The position numbers were made by a program, and so were the translations under genes. Shown piece after piece: positions 25,682-35,249 of a DNA stretch of 64,000 nucleotides (within the stretch, counting starts at the first letter, position 1; the number at the start of each line of letters is the position of its first letter). The notes beneath the pieces were generated by a model. The model saw nothing but the letters and a program-made list of their open reading frames with translations, was not told the origin of the DNA and did no database searches. The DNA lies in the NCBI GenBank assembly GCA_018819175.1, contig JAHJQQ010000050.1, positions 62,001-126,000 of the forward strand, given 5' to 3'. Source of the DNA: Gammaproteobacteria bacterium. GTDB taxonomy: Bacteria; Pseudomonadota; Gammaproteobacteria; Thiohalobacterales; Thiohalobacteraceae.

Positions 25682-27196
25682 TCAGGCGTTGTTATACATT
25701 CCGATGACCTCATCAACCTCCGCGTCACGACGTTCCGTTTTGGCATTGTCACTGCGTTGATTCTGGAGGTTATCGAGATACTCGCCGTTTACATCACCGG
25801 TTATATATTCACCGCTGAAGACCGAGCAATCGAAGGTGCCGAGCTTGTTGTTGCCCTTGCGCACCGCGCTGATCAGATCATTGAGATCCTGAAACACCAG
25901 GCGATCGGCACCGATCTCCTCGGCGATCTGATCGACATCCCGGCCGTGCGCGACCAATTCTTCGCGGTTCGGCATATCGATGCCGTAGACATTCGGGAAA
26001 CGCACCGGCGGCGCAGCCGAGGCAAAATAGACCTTGCGGGCGCCGGCATCGCGGGCCATCTGGATAATCTGCTTTGAAGTAGTACCGCGCACAATGGAGT
26101 CATCGACCAGCAACACATTCTTGTCCCGGAATTCCAGGTCGATGGCATTGAGTTTCTGACGCACCGATTTCTTGCGCTGCTGCTGGCCCGGCATGATAAA
26201 TGTGCGGCCGATATAGCGATTCTTGATGAATCCTTCGCGGTATTTCACACCCAGGCTGTTGGCGAGTTGCAGCGCCGAGGTACGGCTGGTATCCGGAATC
26301 GGAATCACCACGTCGATATCGTGATCTTTCCATTCACGCTCAATCTTGGCGGCAAGCTTCTCGCCCATGCGCAGGCGCGCCTTATGCACCGAGACATCAT
26401 CAATAATGGAATCCGGTCGTGCCAGATAGACATACTCGAAAATGCAGGTGGCATAGCGCGGCTTTTCAGCACACTGCTGCGTGAACAACTGTCCGTCCTG
26501 GGAAATAAAGATCGCTTCGCCGGGCGCCACATCGCGCACCAGCTCATAACCCGCGACATCCAGCGCAACACTTTCCGAGGCCACCATGTACTCAGAGCCC
26601 TTGGGGGTTTCACGCTTACCAAACACAATGGGACGTATGCCATAGGGGTCACGGAAGGCGACAATACCGTAGCCGGTCACCATCGCCACGGCGGCATAGG
26701 CACCACGGCAGCGCCGATGCACGCCGGCGACGGCCTCGAAGATATGCGTTTCATCGATGCGTAGCGTGCCCTGACGTTGCAGTTCATGCGCGAAAACATT
26801 GAGCAGAATTTCCGAGTCGGAATCGGTATTGATATGCCGCAGATCTTCGCGGAACAGATCCTGTTTAAGCTGATTGGCGTTGGTGAGATTGCCGTTGTGC
26901 GCCAGACTGATGCCGAATGGCGAGTTAACATAGAACGGTTGCGCCTCGGCGCTGGACTCGCAACCGGCTGTGGGATAACGCACATGACCGATACCCATAT
27001 TGCCTAGCAAGCGCAGCATGTGGCGGGTGTGGAAGACATCGCGTACCAGACCATTATCTTTGCGCAGATACAGGCGCTGATCATCACTGGTCATAATGCC
27101 GGCGGCGTCCTGACCACGATGCTGCAAGACGGTCAGCCCGTCATACAGAGCCTGGTTAACCATGTCGCGGCCTACGATACCTATGATTCCACACAT
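25682..27196 (-). CDS. purF: Amidophosphoribosyltransferase
   Basis: First committed step of purine synthesis: PRPP plus glutamine gives phosphoribosylamine. 504 residues. The N-terminal glutaminase has Cys2 exposed after Met removal (MCGIIGIVG), HRGQDAAGI and GHVRYPTAG; the PRTase half has the PRPP loop VLLVDDSIVRGTTS and the DTSRTSALQLA segment. No propeptide, as in E. coli. It begins 23 bases after the cvpA stop, the conserved cvpA-purF pair. Confidence 0.98.
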   Translation of the reverse strand: MCGIIGIVGRDMVNQALYDGLTVLQHRGQDAAGIMTSDDQRLYLRKDNGLVRDVFHTRHMLRLLGNMGIGHVRYPTAGCESSAEAQPFYVNSPFGISLAHNGNLTNANQLKQDLFREDLRHINTDSDSEILLNVFAHELQRQGTLRIDETHIFEAVAGVHRRCRGAYAAVAMVTGYGIVAFRDPYGIRPIVFGKRETPKGSEYMVASESVALDVAGYELVRDVAPGEAIFISQDGQLFTQQCAEKPRYATCIFEYVYLARPDSIIDDVSVHKARLRMGEKLAAKIEREWKDHDIDVVIPIPDTSRTSALQLANSLGVKYREGFIKNRYIGRTFIMPGQQQRKKSVRQKLNAIDLEFRDKNVLLVDDSIVRGTTSKQIIQMARDAGARKVYFASAAPPVRFPNVYGIDMPNREELVAHGRDVDQIAEEIGADRLVFQDLNDLISAVRKGNNKLGTFDCSVFSGEYITGDVNGEYLDNLQNQRSDNAKTERRDAEVDEVIGMYNNA

Positions 27197-27219
27197 TGCA
27201 GTACTACCTCGCCTAGCGC

Positions 27220-27729
27220 TCAGCCCGGTGTCACCGGAGTATCGAACCTAACATTGTCCGCCATGTCCTGCGGTAAGAAATCCGCCAGCCACAGGGCCAG
27301 TCGCTCAAAATGTGGCAGCAATTCCGAGGACTGCCACCAGGGGTCCTGTGGCAACGCGGTCAGACCGGCGAGTAACGCGATCACCGCGACAATCAATACG
27401 CCACGCGCGATACCAAACACCGTTCCTAACACGCGATCCGTGCCGCCCAAGCCGGTCTTCTTGACCAACTGACCAGCCAGAAAACCCACCAGTCCGCCAA
27501 GTATCAGCACTGCGATAAATAAAATGGCAATTGCCGCAGCAGCACGCGCCGATGGCAACTCTATCCAGGTCTTCAGAAACTCGGCGAACGGATCGGAAAA
27601 CGTCAATGCCACCAGGAAAGCAACGATCCAGGTGGCCAGTGACAATGCCTCTTTGATAAATCCGCGCCAGAGACTGACCAGCATGGAAAGGCCAATCAGC
27701 CCGAGAATGAAATAATCCGCCCAGTTCAC
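27220..27729 (-). CDS. cvpA: CvpA family inner-membrane protein
   Basis: 169 residues with four hydrophobic helices: ADYFILGLIGLSMLVSLWRGF, the EALSLATWIVAFLVALTF segment, AAAIAILFIAVLILGGLVGFLAGQLV and GVLIVAVIALLAGL. GTG start. CvpA is needed for colicin V production in E. coli and for membrane or biofilm traits elsewhere; its molecular role is unclear. The cvpA-purF order is the classic one. Confidence 0.93.
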   Translation of the reverse strand: MNWADYFILGLIGLSMLVSLWRGFIKEALSLATWIVAFLVALTFSDPFAEFLKTWIELPSARAAAAIAILFIAVLILGGLVGFLAGQLVKKTGLGGTDRVLGTVFGIARGVLIVAVIALLAGLTALPQDPWWQSSELLPHFERLALWLADFLPQDMADNVRFDTPVTPG

Positions 27730-27905
27730 CGATGTCCGCCGTTTAAGTTGACCTGATCCCGGCCCTGCAATCAGGCCCTACAGACATCCCGTCAGTTTCA
27801 ATGTCGATTGCGACGATCACTCCTGTCGCCAACCTGTCACCAAGTCTCGCATTGTAACAAATGCTGCGGGGCAGCTACAGATTGCGTCTCGCAACCTGAC
27901 AATCC

Positions 27906-28616
27906 TCAGGGATACTTCATCACCAGGCCTTTGATCTTCACCTGCTCTTCCAGACGATTGCGCAGGTTATCGGCATTGGCACGTTCCAGTTCCGGCCCGA
28001 CCCGTACCCGATACTGCACGCCATTCGCCGTCTTGATCTCTTCGACAAAGGCGGTGTAACCCAGGGTCCGCAAGCGTTCACGCAGCGCCAGGGCATTGTC
28101 TTGTTTACTCAGAGCGGCCAGCTGCACGACCCAGCCCGAGAGGGGTTTAGAGGCCGCGGCAGGCGCGGGTTCCACGGCAGCAGCCGGAGCAGGACTGGGG
28201 GCGACTGCAGTGGCAGGCTCTGCCGCAGGCGCAGGTTCCGGAGCAACAACTGGCGCATCCGTGCTGGGGGCGGTAGCAGGCGTGGTCGCGACTGGATCCG
28301 GTTCAGATACCGCCGTATCAGCTGCATTCTGCGCCGATTGCTGCACCGCTTCAGCCATTGCGGCATCACCGTTTGCAGCGGCATCCGCCGGCGGCTGATC
28401 CAGCACCACCTGAGCAGGGTCGGCCTCGACCGGCGGCTCGGGCAGAGTCAGCGGTTCAATACGATCTGCGACACTCTGATCAGGCCAAGTTGGAAGATTA
28501 CTGCCAACGGGGCCCAACGCGTCCTCGGGTTTCTCCAACAACATGGGTACAAAAATCACTGCCAGAGCAACCAATACCACTGCGCCGATGACTCGCTGCT
28601 TGACCAGATTGTCCAC
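27906..28616 (-). CDS. SPOR-domain cell-division protein (DedD-like)
   Basis: 236 residues. A short cytoplasmic start and one membrane helix (VIGAVVLVALAVIFVPMLL) are followed by a long Pro/Ala-rich periplasmic linker (about residues 70-155) and a C-terminal SPOR domain: WVVQLAALSKQDNALALRERLRTLG...YRVRVGPELERANADNLRNRLE. SPOR domains bind denuded peptidoglycan at the septum. GTG start with GAGG about 8 bases upstream. The position between folC and cvpA is that of dedD in other gammaproteobacteria. Confidence 0.9.
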   Translation of the reverse strand: MDNLVKQRVIGAVVLVALAVIFVPMLLEKPEDALGPVGSNLPTWPDQSVADRIEPLTLPEPPVEADPAQVVLDQPPADAAANGDAAMAEAVQQSAQNAADTAVSEPDPVATTPATAPSTDAPVVAPEPAPAAEPATAVAPSPAPAAAVEPAPAAASKPLSGWVVQLAALSKQDNALALRERLRTLGYTAFVEEIKTANGVQYRVRVGPELERANADNLRNRLEEQVKIKGLVMKYP

Positions 28617-28643
28617 GTCATTACCTCGCTTGGTGATTGCGGA

Positions 28644-29915
28644 TCATACCGTGCCGGCATTATAGGCCGCAGGCAGTAGCTCCGCTATGGTGTGAAACGA
28701 ACCGAAGATCAGGATGCGATCACCCGTCTGAGCCGCTTCGCAGGCCGCTTCGTAGGCCGCCAGAACATCGGCATATAAATGTGTGTTCTGATCAGCTACA
28801 CCCATGCGTTGCGCCAACAGCTGTGCAGATTGTCCCCGCGCCCCGTCCAATCCGCCAAGATACCAGCTCTGCACCTGCGCAGAGAGTGCCGCCGCGACAC
28901 CTGCCGCATCCTTATCCGCGAGCATGCCACAGACGGCCAGGGTACGACCGCGGCAGGGCCGTGCGGCCAGGGCAGCCGCCAATTGCACGGCGGCATGGGG
29001 ATTGTGGGCGACATCGAAAATATGCTCGATGGGGCCCGGCACAACCTCAAAGCGCCCGCGCAGACGCATCTGTTGCAGGCCAGTATGAAGCGCCTGCAAG
29101 GTCACGGGGAGCCGCTCACCGAGACAGTGCAACACCATCAACACCCCGGCGGCATTCTGCACCTGGATCGGACCGGGTAGCGCCGGCGGAGGTAAATCCA
29201 TCAAGCGCAGCTCAGGCCCCCACCAGTCCCAGCACGCGTCCCGCAGTTCAAAACCGAAATGCTCATTCAGTGCATACCAGTCCGCCGCCAATCCTGCAGC
29301 CGTTGCCCGCACCGACTGCGGCGGTGCTGGATCGGAACAGATCGCCGGCCGACCGGCGCGGAAAATACCGGCCTTTTCGCGGCCGATGGATTCCCGATCA
29401 GGGCCCAGCCAATCAACATGATCGATACCGATAGCCGTGATCAGCGCGACATCGGCATCCTGAATATTCACCGCGTCCAAGCGCCCGCCAAGTCCAACCT
29501 CCAACAGGGCAACATCCAATGCGGCATGCTCAAACAGATCCATGGCCGCGAGCGTGCCGAATTCAAAATAGGATAGCGAAATATCACCACGCGCCTGATC
29601 GATGCGCTCAAACGCCAGCATGAGATCGGCATCGGCGATGGGTTGCCGATCAATACGTATGCGTTCGTTGTAGTTGAGAATATGCGGCGAGGTATAACTG
29701 CCAACACGATGCCCCGCACTGACAAGAATGGATTCCAGCAATGCCACGCTGGAGCCTTTGCCGTTGGTACCGGCAACGCTAATCACAGTATGTTTTGGTG
29801 CCAGCAGACCCAGACGCGCGGCCACCGCGTTGACCCGCTCCAGCCCCAGATCAATCACTGTGGGATGCAGCGTCTCCTGCCAGGCCAACCATTCGGCGAG
29901 CGTTTCAAAGCGCAT
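28644..29915 (-). CDS. folC: Bifunctional folylpolyglutamate/dihydrofolate synthase
   Basis: 423 residues from MRFETLAEWLAWQETLHP; the frame is open nine more bases to a TTG, without support. Mur-ligase-type ATP site ISVAGTNGKGSSVALLE, then GSYTSPHILNYNERIRI and GLGGRLDAVNIQDADVALIT, with the C-terminal VFDVAHNPHAAVQLA. FolC adds glutamate to dihydropteroate and to reduced folates. It follows accD with a 37 bp gap, the usual accD-folC pair. Confidence 0.96.
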   Translation of the reverse strand: MRFETLAEWLAWQETLHPTVIDLGLERVNAVAARLGLLAPKHTVISVAGTNGKGSSVALLESILVSAGHRVGSYTSPHILNYNERIRIDRQPIADADLMLAFERIDQARGDISLSYFEFGTLAAMDLFEHAALDVALLEVGLGGRLDAVNIQDADVALITAIGIDHVDWLGPDRESIGREKAGIFRAGRPAICSDPAPPQSVRATAAGLAADWYALNEHFGFELRDACWDWWGPELRLMDLPPPALPGPIQVQNAAGVLMVLHCLGERLPVTLQALHTGLQQMRLRGRFEVVPGPIEHIFDVAHNPHAAVQLAAALAARPCRGRTLAVCGMLADKDAAGVAAALSAQVQSWYLGGLDGARGQSAQLLAQRMGVADQNTHLYADVLAAYEAACEAAQTGDRILIFGSFHTIAELLPAAYNAGTV

Positions 29916-29952
29916 GCGGGTCAACCATTTTGCTGCAAAATAAAATACGCAG

Positions 29953-30813
29953 TCAGAGCGCTTTCCGGTGCAGCAGAATGCTCAGCAGATTGGCAATACG
30001 ATCACGCAGATCACGACGATCGACAATCATGTCGATGACACCGTGCTGCAACAGAAACTCACTGCGCTGAAAACCTTCCGGCAGGGTTTCGCGCACGGTC
30101 TGCTCGATCACGCGCGGCCCCGCGAAACCGATCAGCGCATTGGGCTCGCCGATATGGATGTCACCGAGCATGGCCAGACTGGCGGAGACACCGCCCATGG
30201 TCGGATCGGTAAGTACCGAGATGAAAGGCAGCCGAGCCTTGGACAATTTGGCGAGCGCGGCGCTGGTCTTGGCCATCTGCATCAGTGAGAACAGCGCCTC
30301 CTGCATGCGCGCGCCACCACTGGCGGAAAAACATACCAGCGGCAGATTTTTTTCCAGGCAACGATTCACGGCACGCACAAAGCGTTCGCCGACCACCGCA
30401 CCCATGGAGCCACCCATGAAACTGAACTCGAAGGCGCAGGCCACCACAGGAACACCTTTCACCTCGCCCTGTAAAACGATCAGCGCATCGTCTTCGCCTG
30501 TATTTTTCTGTGCCTGCACCAGACGATCTTTGTATTTCTTACTGTCCTTGAATTTGAGGATATCCACTGGCTTCACTTCGGCGCCGATTTCCTCGCGCGG
30601 CTCGGCGTCGAGAAAGGCTTCCAGTCGCCGACGTCCGCCCATGCGCATGTGATGCGAACATTTCGGGCAGACTTCGAGATTGCGTTCCACCTCGGCGCGA
30701 TACAGTACCGCACTGCAGACATCGCACTTGGTCCACAGGCCTTCCGGCACCGTGCGTTTGGCACCGCCTTCGGTGCGGATGCGGGTCGGGAGAAGCTTTT
30801 CGAACCAGCTCAT
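29953..30813 (-). CDS. accD: Acetyl-CoA carboxylase carboxyltransferase subunit beta
   Basis: 286 residues. The N-terminal zinc ribbon (CDVCSAVLYRAEVERNLEVCPKC) is complete, and the carboxyltransferase core includes FMGGSMGAVVGERFVRAVN, FSASGGARMQEALFSLMQMAKTSAAL and DPTMGGVSASLAMLGD. AccD with AccA transfers carboxyl from biotin to acetyl-CoA to make malonyl-CoA. It lies 27 bases downstream of trpA. Confidence 0.98.
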   Translation of the reverse strand: MSWFEKLLPTRIRTEGGAKRTVPEGLWTKCDVCSAVLYRAEVERNLEVCPKCSHHMRMGGRRRLEAFLDAEPREEIGAEVKPVDILKFKDSKKYKDRLVQAQKNTGEDDALIVLQGEVKGVPVVACAFEFSFMGGSMGAVVGERFVRAVNRCLEKNLPLVCFSASGGARMQEALFSLMQMAKTSAALAKLSKARLPFISVLTDPTMGGVSASLAMLGDIHIGEPNALIGFAGPRVIEQTVRETLPEGFQRSEFLLQHGVIDMIVDRRDLRDRIANLLSILLHRKAL

Positions 30814-30840
30814 AAATTCAGTTCCGGTATCTAGATGAGT

Positions 30841-31668
30841 TTATCGCTGCACGGCCTGCGCGGGTTGCGCATCCATCGCCCGACGCATCTCCGTAAGCAC
30901 TGTGCTGACGGTGGCGGCGATTTTCTCCGGTTGATCGGCGAGTTCCGCGATACGGTTCACCAGGGCGCTACCGACCACGACAGCATCCGCGACAGCCGAC
31001 ACATCCGCGGCCGACTGCGCATCGCGGATACCGAAGCCGACGCCGAGCGGCAGTTGGGTGAGCTTGCGAATGCTGCCGAGCTTGGCTGCAACAGCACCGA
31101 CATCCAAACGATTGGCGCCGGTCACGCCCTTGAACGAGACGTAATACAGGAAGCCACTGGCCACAGCGGCGATCTTGCGCACGCGCTCATCGCTGGTGCT
31201 GGGCGACAACAGGAAGATGGGATCGATGGCGACTTTTTTCAGTTCATCCAGGAAATCATGCGCCTCTTCCGGTGGCAGATCGACGCTGAGCACGCCATCG
31301 ACGCCGGCACTCTGCGCGGCCTGCGCGAAGGTCGCATAACCCATGACTTCAACGGGATTCAGATAGCCCATCAGGATCACGGGCGTATCGTTATCCTGCG
31401 CACGAAACTGCTTCACCATCTCGAGTACCTTGCGCAGGCTCACATGATGTTTGAGCGCACGCTCACAGGCGGCCTGGATCACCGGGCCATCCGCCATCGG
31501 ATCGGAGAACGGCACACCCAGTTCGATAATGTCGGCGCCCGCTGCAACCATGGCATGCATCAAGGGCACGGTTACTTCGGGGTTGGGATCGCCGGCGGTG
31601 ACAAAGGGGATCAACGCCTTGCGTCCAGCCTTGGCCAGCGCAGTGAAACGTGCGGCAATACGACTCAT
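30841..31668 (-). CDS. trpA: Tryptophan synthase alpha subunit
   Basis: 275 residues. Cleaves indole-3-glycerol phosphate to indole. Catalytic Glu in DIIELGVPFSDPMADGP and catalytic Asp in VDGVLSVDLPPEE are visible, as is the phosphate-binding GVGFGIRDAQSA. The start overlaps the end of trpB by 4 bases, so the two subunits are translationally coupled. Confidence 0.98.
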   Translation of the reverse strand: MSRIAARFTALAKAGRKALIPFVTAGDPNPEVTVPLMHAMVAAGADIIELGVPFSDPMADGPVIQAACERALKHHVSLRKVLEMVKQFRAQDNDTPVILMGYLNPVEVMGYATFAQAAQSAGVDGVLSVDLPPEEAHDFLDELKKVAIDPIFLLSPSTSDERVRKIAAVASGFLYYVSFKGVTGANRLDVGAVAAKLGSIRKLTQLPLGVGFGIRDAQSAADVSAVADAVVVGSALVNRIAELADQPEKIAATVSTVLTEMRRAMDAQPAQAVQR

Positions 31669-32894
31669 ACCGTGATGCCCTCGTGTGCCGCCACGGTATG
31701 AATATCCTTGTCGCCGCGCCCGGAAAGATTAATGATGATGATCTGATCCTTGTTCATGGTCGGCGCGAGTTTCATCGCATAGGCGAGCGCATGACTGGAT
31801 TCGAGTGCCGGGATGATACCTTCGACGCGCGTCAGACTGTGGAAGGCATCGAGCGCCTCGGTATCGGTGATGGCAACATACTGCGCACGACCGATATCTT
31901 TCAACCAGGCATGCTCCGGACCGACACCGGGATAATCGAGCCCAGCTGAAATAGAGTGCGTCTCGATAATCTGGCCATCGCTGTCTTCGATCAGATAAGT
32001 GCGATTGCCATGCAAGACACCGGGCGTGCCGGCACAGAGCGGCGCAGCATGATGTCCACTGGCGATACCGTCACCGCCACCTTCGACACCATAGAGGGCG
32101 ACCTCGGCATCATCCAGGAAGGGATGAAACAACCCAATGGCATTTGAACCGCCACCGACACAGGCAACCAGCGCATCCGGCAAACGGCCGGCCTGATCGA
32201 AAATCTGGGTACGCGCCTCGCGGCCGATAATGGCCTGGAAATCGCGCACCATGGCCGGATAGGGATGCGGGCCGGCGACCGTGCCGATGATGTAGAAGGT
32301 GTTGTCGATGTTGGTCACCCAATCACGCATCGCTTCGTTGAGTGCATCTTTGAGCGTCTTGGAACCGGACTCGACCGACACCACTGTCGCACCCAATAAA
32401 CGCATGCGATAGACATTGCTGGATTGGCGCTTGATATCTTCAGCGCCCATATAGATGACGCATTCCATACCCAGACGTGCAGCCACCGTGGCGGTCGCGA
32501 CACCGTGCTGACCGGCACCGGTCTCGCCGATCACGCGGGTCTTGCCCATGTGCCGCGCCAACAGGCCCTGACCCATGGTGTTGTTGATTTTGTGCGCGCC
32601 GGTGTGATTCAGGTCTTCGCGTTTGAGATAGATCTGCGCACCACCAAGCTTCGCGCTCCAGCGCTGAGCGTGATACAGCGGCGAGGGACGACCGACATAT
32701 TGCGCGAGATCGTTATCGAGTTCGGCGATGAACTGGGGATCGTTGCGCAGACGCTCATAGGCCACACGCAATTCCTCAATCGGCTCCATCAAAGTCTCGG
32801 CGATAAAACGCCCGCCATAGGGACCGAAATGCCCATTGGCATCCGGGAAATCGCTCCACTGAGTGGGACTAGCTAATGGATTCGTGGTCGCCAT
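31665..32894 (-). CDS. trpB: Tryptophan synthase beta subunit
   Basis: 409 residues. PLP lysine in LNHTGAHKINNTMGQGLLARHMGK; the glycine-rich phosphate loop is ACVGGGSNAIG, and the catalytic-site stretch GETGAGQHGVATATVAA is intact. Joins indole and serine to make tryptophan in the alpha2-beta2 complex. GGAGTACAGC precedes the ATG. The first 26 bases overlap the end of trpF. Confidence 0.98.
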   Translation of the reverse strand: MATTNPLASPTQWSDFPDANGHFGPYGGRFIAETLMEPIEELRVAYERLRNDPQFIAELDNDLAQYVGRPSPLYHAQRWSAKLGGAQIYLKREDLNHTGAHKINNTMGQGLLARHMGKTRVIGETGAGQHGVATATVAARLGMECVIYMGAEDIKRQSSNVYRMRLLGATVVSVESGSKTLKDALNEAMRDWVTNIDNTFYIIGTVAGPHPYPAMVRDFQAIIGREARTQIFDQAGRLPDALVACVGGGSNAIGLFHPFLDDAEVALYGVEGGGDGIASGHHAAPLCAGTPGVLHGNRTYLIEDSDGQIIETHSISAGLDYPGVGPEHAWLKDIGRAQYVAITDTEALDAFHSLTRVEGIIPALESSHALAYAMKLAPTMNKDQIIIINLSGRGDKDIHTVAAHEGITV

Positions 32895-33504
32895 GCTGTA
32901 CTCCTAACATAAATTCAGTCATTTTCTTTGCGTCCTTGATGCCTTTTGCCGACTCTACACCGCTGCTGACATCGACAGCGTAAGGCCGTACCCGCCGGAT
33001 CGCCTCCGCGACATTGCCGGGATGCAGTCCGCCGGCCAGCACGATGGACTGCGCACAATGTGCCGGTACGCGCGCCCAGTCAAACTGCTCACCACTGCCA
33101 CCGGCCAGCGCCGGATGATAAGCGTCGAGCAGAAAGCCCGTGGCGCTGGGATAACCCGCCATGTACGTCGGGACATCACGGTCCGGTCGCATACTCACGG
33201 CCTTGAGATAGGGCTTACCGAACTGTTCGCAATAGGCAACCGATTCGTCACCATGAAACTGCAACAGATCCAGCGCTACAGTGCTCAATATCGTCTTGAC
33301 CTGCTCAGCCGCCGCATCGACGAACAATCCAACCCGGGTGACAAACGGCGGCAAGCGTGATGTTATCTCTGCGGCCTGAATTGCATCCACGGCGCGCGGA
33401 CTCGCCGCGACAAACACCAACCCGATCGCATCGACACCCAACTCAGCCGCGCACAGCCCGTCTTCGGGACGGGTGATACCGCAGATTTTAACGCGCGTCC
33501 GCAC
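32869..33504 (-). CDS. trpF: Phosphoribosylanthranilate isomerase
   Basis: 211 residues from a GTG giving VRTRVKICGITRPEDG; the catalytic Cys is in KICGIT and the Asp in LDAYHPALAGGSG. GTG at 33525 in the same frame is possible; longer frames overlap truA. The 3' end overlaps trpB. Monofunctional TrpF together with trpB-trpA in the truA-accD interval is common in Pseudomonas relatives, with the rest of the trp pathway elsewhere. Confidence 0.95.
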   Translation of the reverse strand: MRTRVKICGITRPEDGLCAAELGVDAIGLVFVAASPRAVDAIQAAEITSRLPPFVTRVGLFVDAAAEQVKTILSTVALDLLQFHGDESVAYCEQFGKPYLKAVSMRPDRDVPTYMAGYPSATGFLLDAYHPALAGGSGEQFDWARVPAHCAQSIVLAGGLHPGNVAEAIRRVRPYAVDVSSGVESAKGIKDAKKMTEFMLGVQHGDHESIS

Positions 33505-33607
33505 GCCGGGGCCACTCGCATTCACACCAATAGTCCGTTGATTTGCTTCAATTGGGCGGGAAAGGGCTATTGTGCCACTGCATTGCACATCGCCGCCAGT
33601 TGCGGGC

Positions 33608-34387
33608 TCAGCCCAGGCTGGGCAGGCGCGCCACACAGGGTACGCCAAACTGCGCTGGATAATTGACCTGAACCAGATACAACCCGTCTGCGGGTGCGGT
33701 CACTCCACCCAGAGTACGGTCGCGTACCGCCAGCACCTCTTCCACCCAGCTGACGGGCCGTTCCCCTGCACCGACGGTCATGAGTGTACCGGCGATATTG
33801 CGCACCATGTGATGCAGAAAGGCGTTGGCGGCAACATCCAGATAGATGAATTCACCGCTGCGGTGAATATCCAGCGCCGTGATCTCACGCACCGGGCTCT
33901 TGGCCTGACAGGCCAAGGCACGGAAAGATGAAAAATCATGTTTACCGACCAGCCGATTGGCTGCCTCGGCCATCAGCGCGACATCCAAGGGCCGGTAATC
34001 CCAGGACACGCGTTGGCGCAGCAGCGCGGGACGCATAATGCGGTTGAGGATGATATAGCGATAGCGACGCCCGGTGGCGCCGAAGCGGGCGTGGAAATCC
34101 TCGCTAACCGGCTGCGCCCAGATCACGCAGACTTCAGGGGGTAGATTGGAGTTCGTGCCCAGGATCCAGGAACGCATGCTGCGCGGGGCGTCGGAGTCGA
34201 AATGCACCACCTGCGCCGTGGCATGCACGCCCGTATCGGTACGCCCGGCACAGACCACTGCGACCGGGTGATCCGCAACCACTGACAGCGCCGCCTCCAG
34301 GGACGCCTGCACGCTGCTCGCGTGGGGTTGCCGCTGCCACCCGCAAAAACGGCTGCCGTCATATTCGATGCCGAGCGCTATGCGCAT
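33608..34387 (-). CDS. truA: tRNA pseudouridine(38-40) synthase
   Basis: 259 residues. Catalytic Asp in CAGRTDTGVHATAQVVHF; start MRIALGIEYDGSRFCGWQRQP is typical, and FHARFGATGRRYRYIILNR and HMVRNIAGTLMTVG are family stretches. Modifies the anticodon arm at positions 38-40 of several tRNAs. Lies between fimV/EcfT-like and trpF, as in Pseudomonas. Confidence 0.97.
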   Translation of the reverse strand: MRIALGIEYDGSRFCGWQRQPHASSVQASLEAALSVVADHPVAVVCAGRTDTGVHATAQVVHFDSDAPRSMRSWILGTNSNLPPEVCVIWAQPVSEDFHARFGATGRRYRYIILNRIMRPALLRQRVSWDYRPLDVALMAEAANRLVGKHDFSSFRALACQAKSPVREITALDIHRSGEFIYLDVAANAFLHHMVRNIAGTLMTVGAGERPVSWVEEVLAVRDRTLGGVTAPADGLYLVQVNYPAQFGVPCVARLPSLG

Positions 34388-34462
34388 CTACATTCGCTGC
34401 CTTAAGAGTTTGGAATGACGCGCATGGTAGCAGACCGCATCCGGCCGATGTCATGACTGACT

Positions 34463-35152
34463 TCAGACCGCTGCGACAATCACCAGCAACAAGGCCGTCA
34501 ATACCGGGAGCAACCACTGCCAACCTGGCACCGGCTGGGCATCGGGCACCTGGATGTCACCATGCTGCGCTTCGGCCCGCTCCAGCACCGCCTGCAGCAC
34601 CCGGCTGGACGCTTGATTAAGACGCTGCAGCCGCGATGCACCGGCATCTGTCTCCAGCGCCGCGCGGGCCAGTCCCTGCACTTGCGGTACCGCCTCCAAG
34701 GCCAGCACCAGACGCACCGCGAAGCGGTGGTCATCCACACCGAGCCGTCGCAACGGCCGACCGAACCAGAGCAGCCCACCGACCAAGTCACCCCGCGGTG
34801 TGGTCACCAACAACAGATACACCGCAATCACGATGGCCAGCAAAGCCGCCACCCGCAGCAAGCCCTGCTGCAGCCCGACCAGTGATGGCGACCAATCCCC
34901 AAGACTCGGCAGCAGCGCGGCACCCGGCGTGAACCAGCCATACAGGATCAGCATGGCCAGCAGCAGCCAGCGCACCCGCCGCAACATACGCATTAACCCG
35001 GACCATTCGACTTCGGCATGGTGTTTGAGCGCGAGAGCACCCGCCAGTAACAGGATGACCGCGCCGGCAACAAGCACGCGCGGATGGCCGCTGGCCAGAC
35101 CGGTGGCCAGAACCAGCAGTGACAGAATACGAACCGAAGGTGCGAATATCAT
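34463..35152 (-). CDS. CbiQ/EcfT-like membrane protein
   Basis: 229 residues with about five hydrophobic segments: ILSLLVLATGLASG, VLVAGAVILLLAGALAL, WLLLAMLILYGWF, VAALLAIVIAVYLLLVTT and the terminal WLLPVLTALLLVIVAAV. A cytoplasmic stretch LALEAVPQVQGLARAALETDAGAS resembles the coupling helices of energy-coupling factor T proteins. No ATPase or substrate-binding partner lies nearby, so a transport role is uncertain. The ATG is chosen because the longer frame begins inside the fimV terminator. Confidence 0.6.
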   Translation of the reverse strand: MIFAPSVRILSLLVLATGLASGHPRVLVAGAVILLLAGALALKHHAEVEWSGLMRMLRRVRWLLLAMLILYGWFTPGAALLPSLGDWSPSLVGLQQGLLRVAALLAIVIAVYLLLVTTPRGDLVGGLLWFGRPLRRLGVDDHRFAVRLVLALEAVPQVQGLARAALETDAGASRLQRLNQASSRVLQAVLERAEAQHGDIQVPDAQPVPGWQWLLPVLTALLLVIVAAV

Positions 35153-35197
35153 GACTAGAATCCGCGTTGGTTGGTCCGCGGAAATTTCGCTCTCCAG

Positions 35198-35233
35198 AAA
35201 AAACAAAACCCCGGAATGCGGCGCATTCCGGGG
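35198..35233 (-). terminator. Intrinsic terminator of fimV
   Basis: On the minus strand CCCCGGAATGCG pairs with CGCATTCCGGGG, a 12 bp stem with practically no unpaired loop at full extension, followed by TTTTGTTTTTT. It lies 17 bases after the fimV stop codon. Confidence 0.9.
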
Positions 35234-35249
35234 TTCATGATCGCATGGA

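Noticed and set aside
30835..31701. 288-codon plus-strand frame
   Set aside because: Mirrors trpA on the opposite strand; product has no recognisable domain.
34463..35152. Full ECF vitamin transporter
   Set aside because: Only a T-like protein is present; no ATPase or S component in the window.
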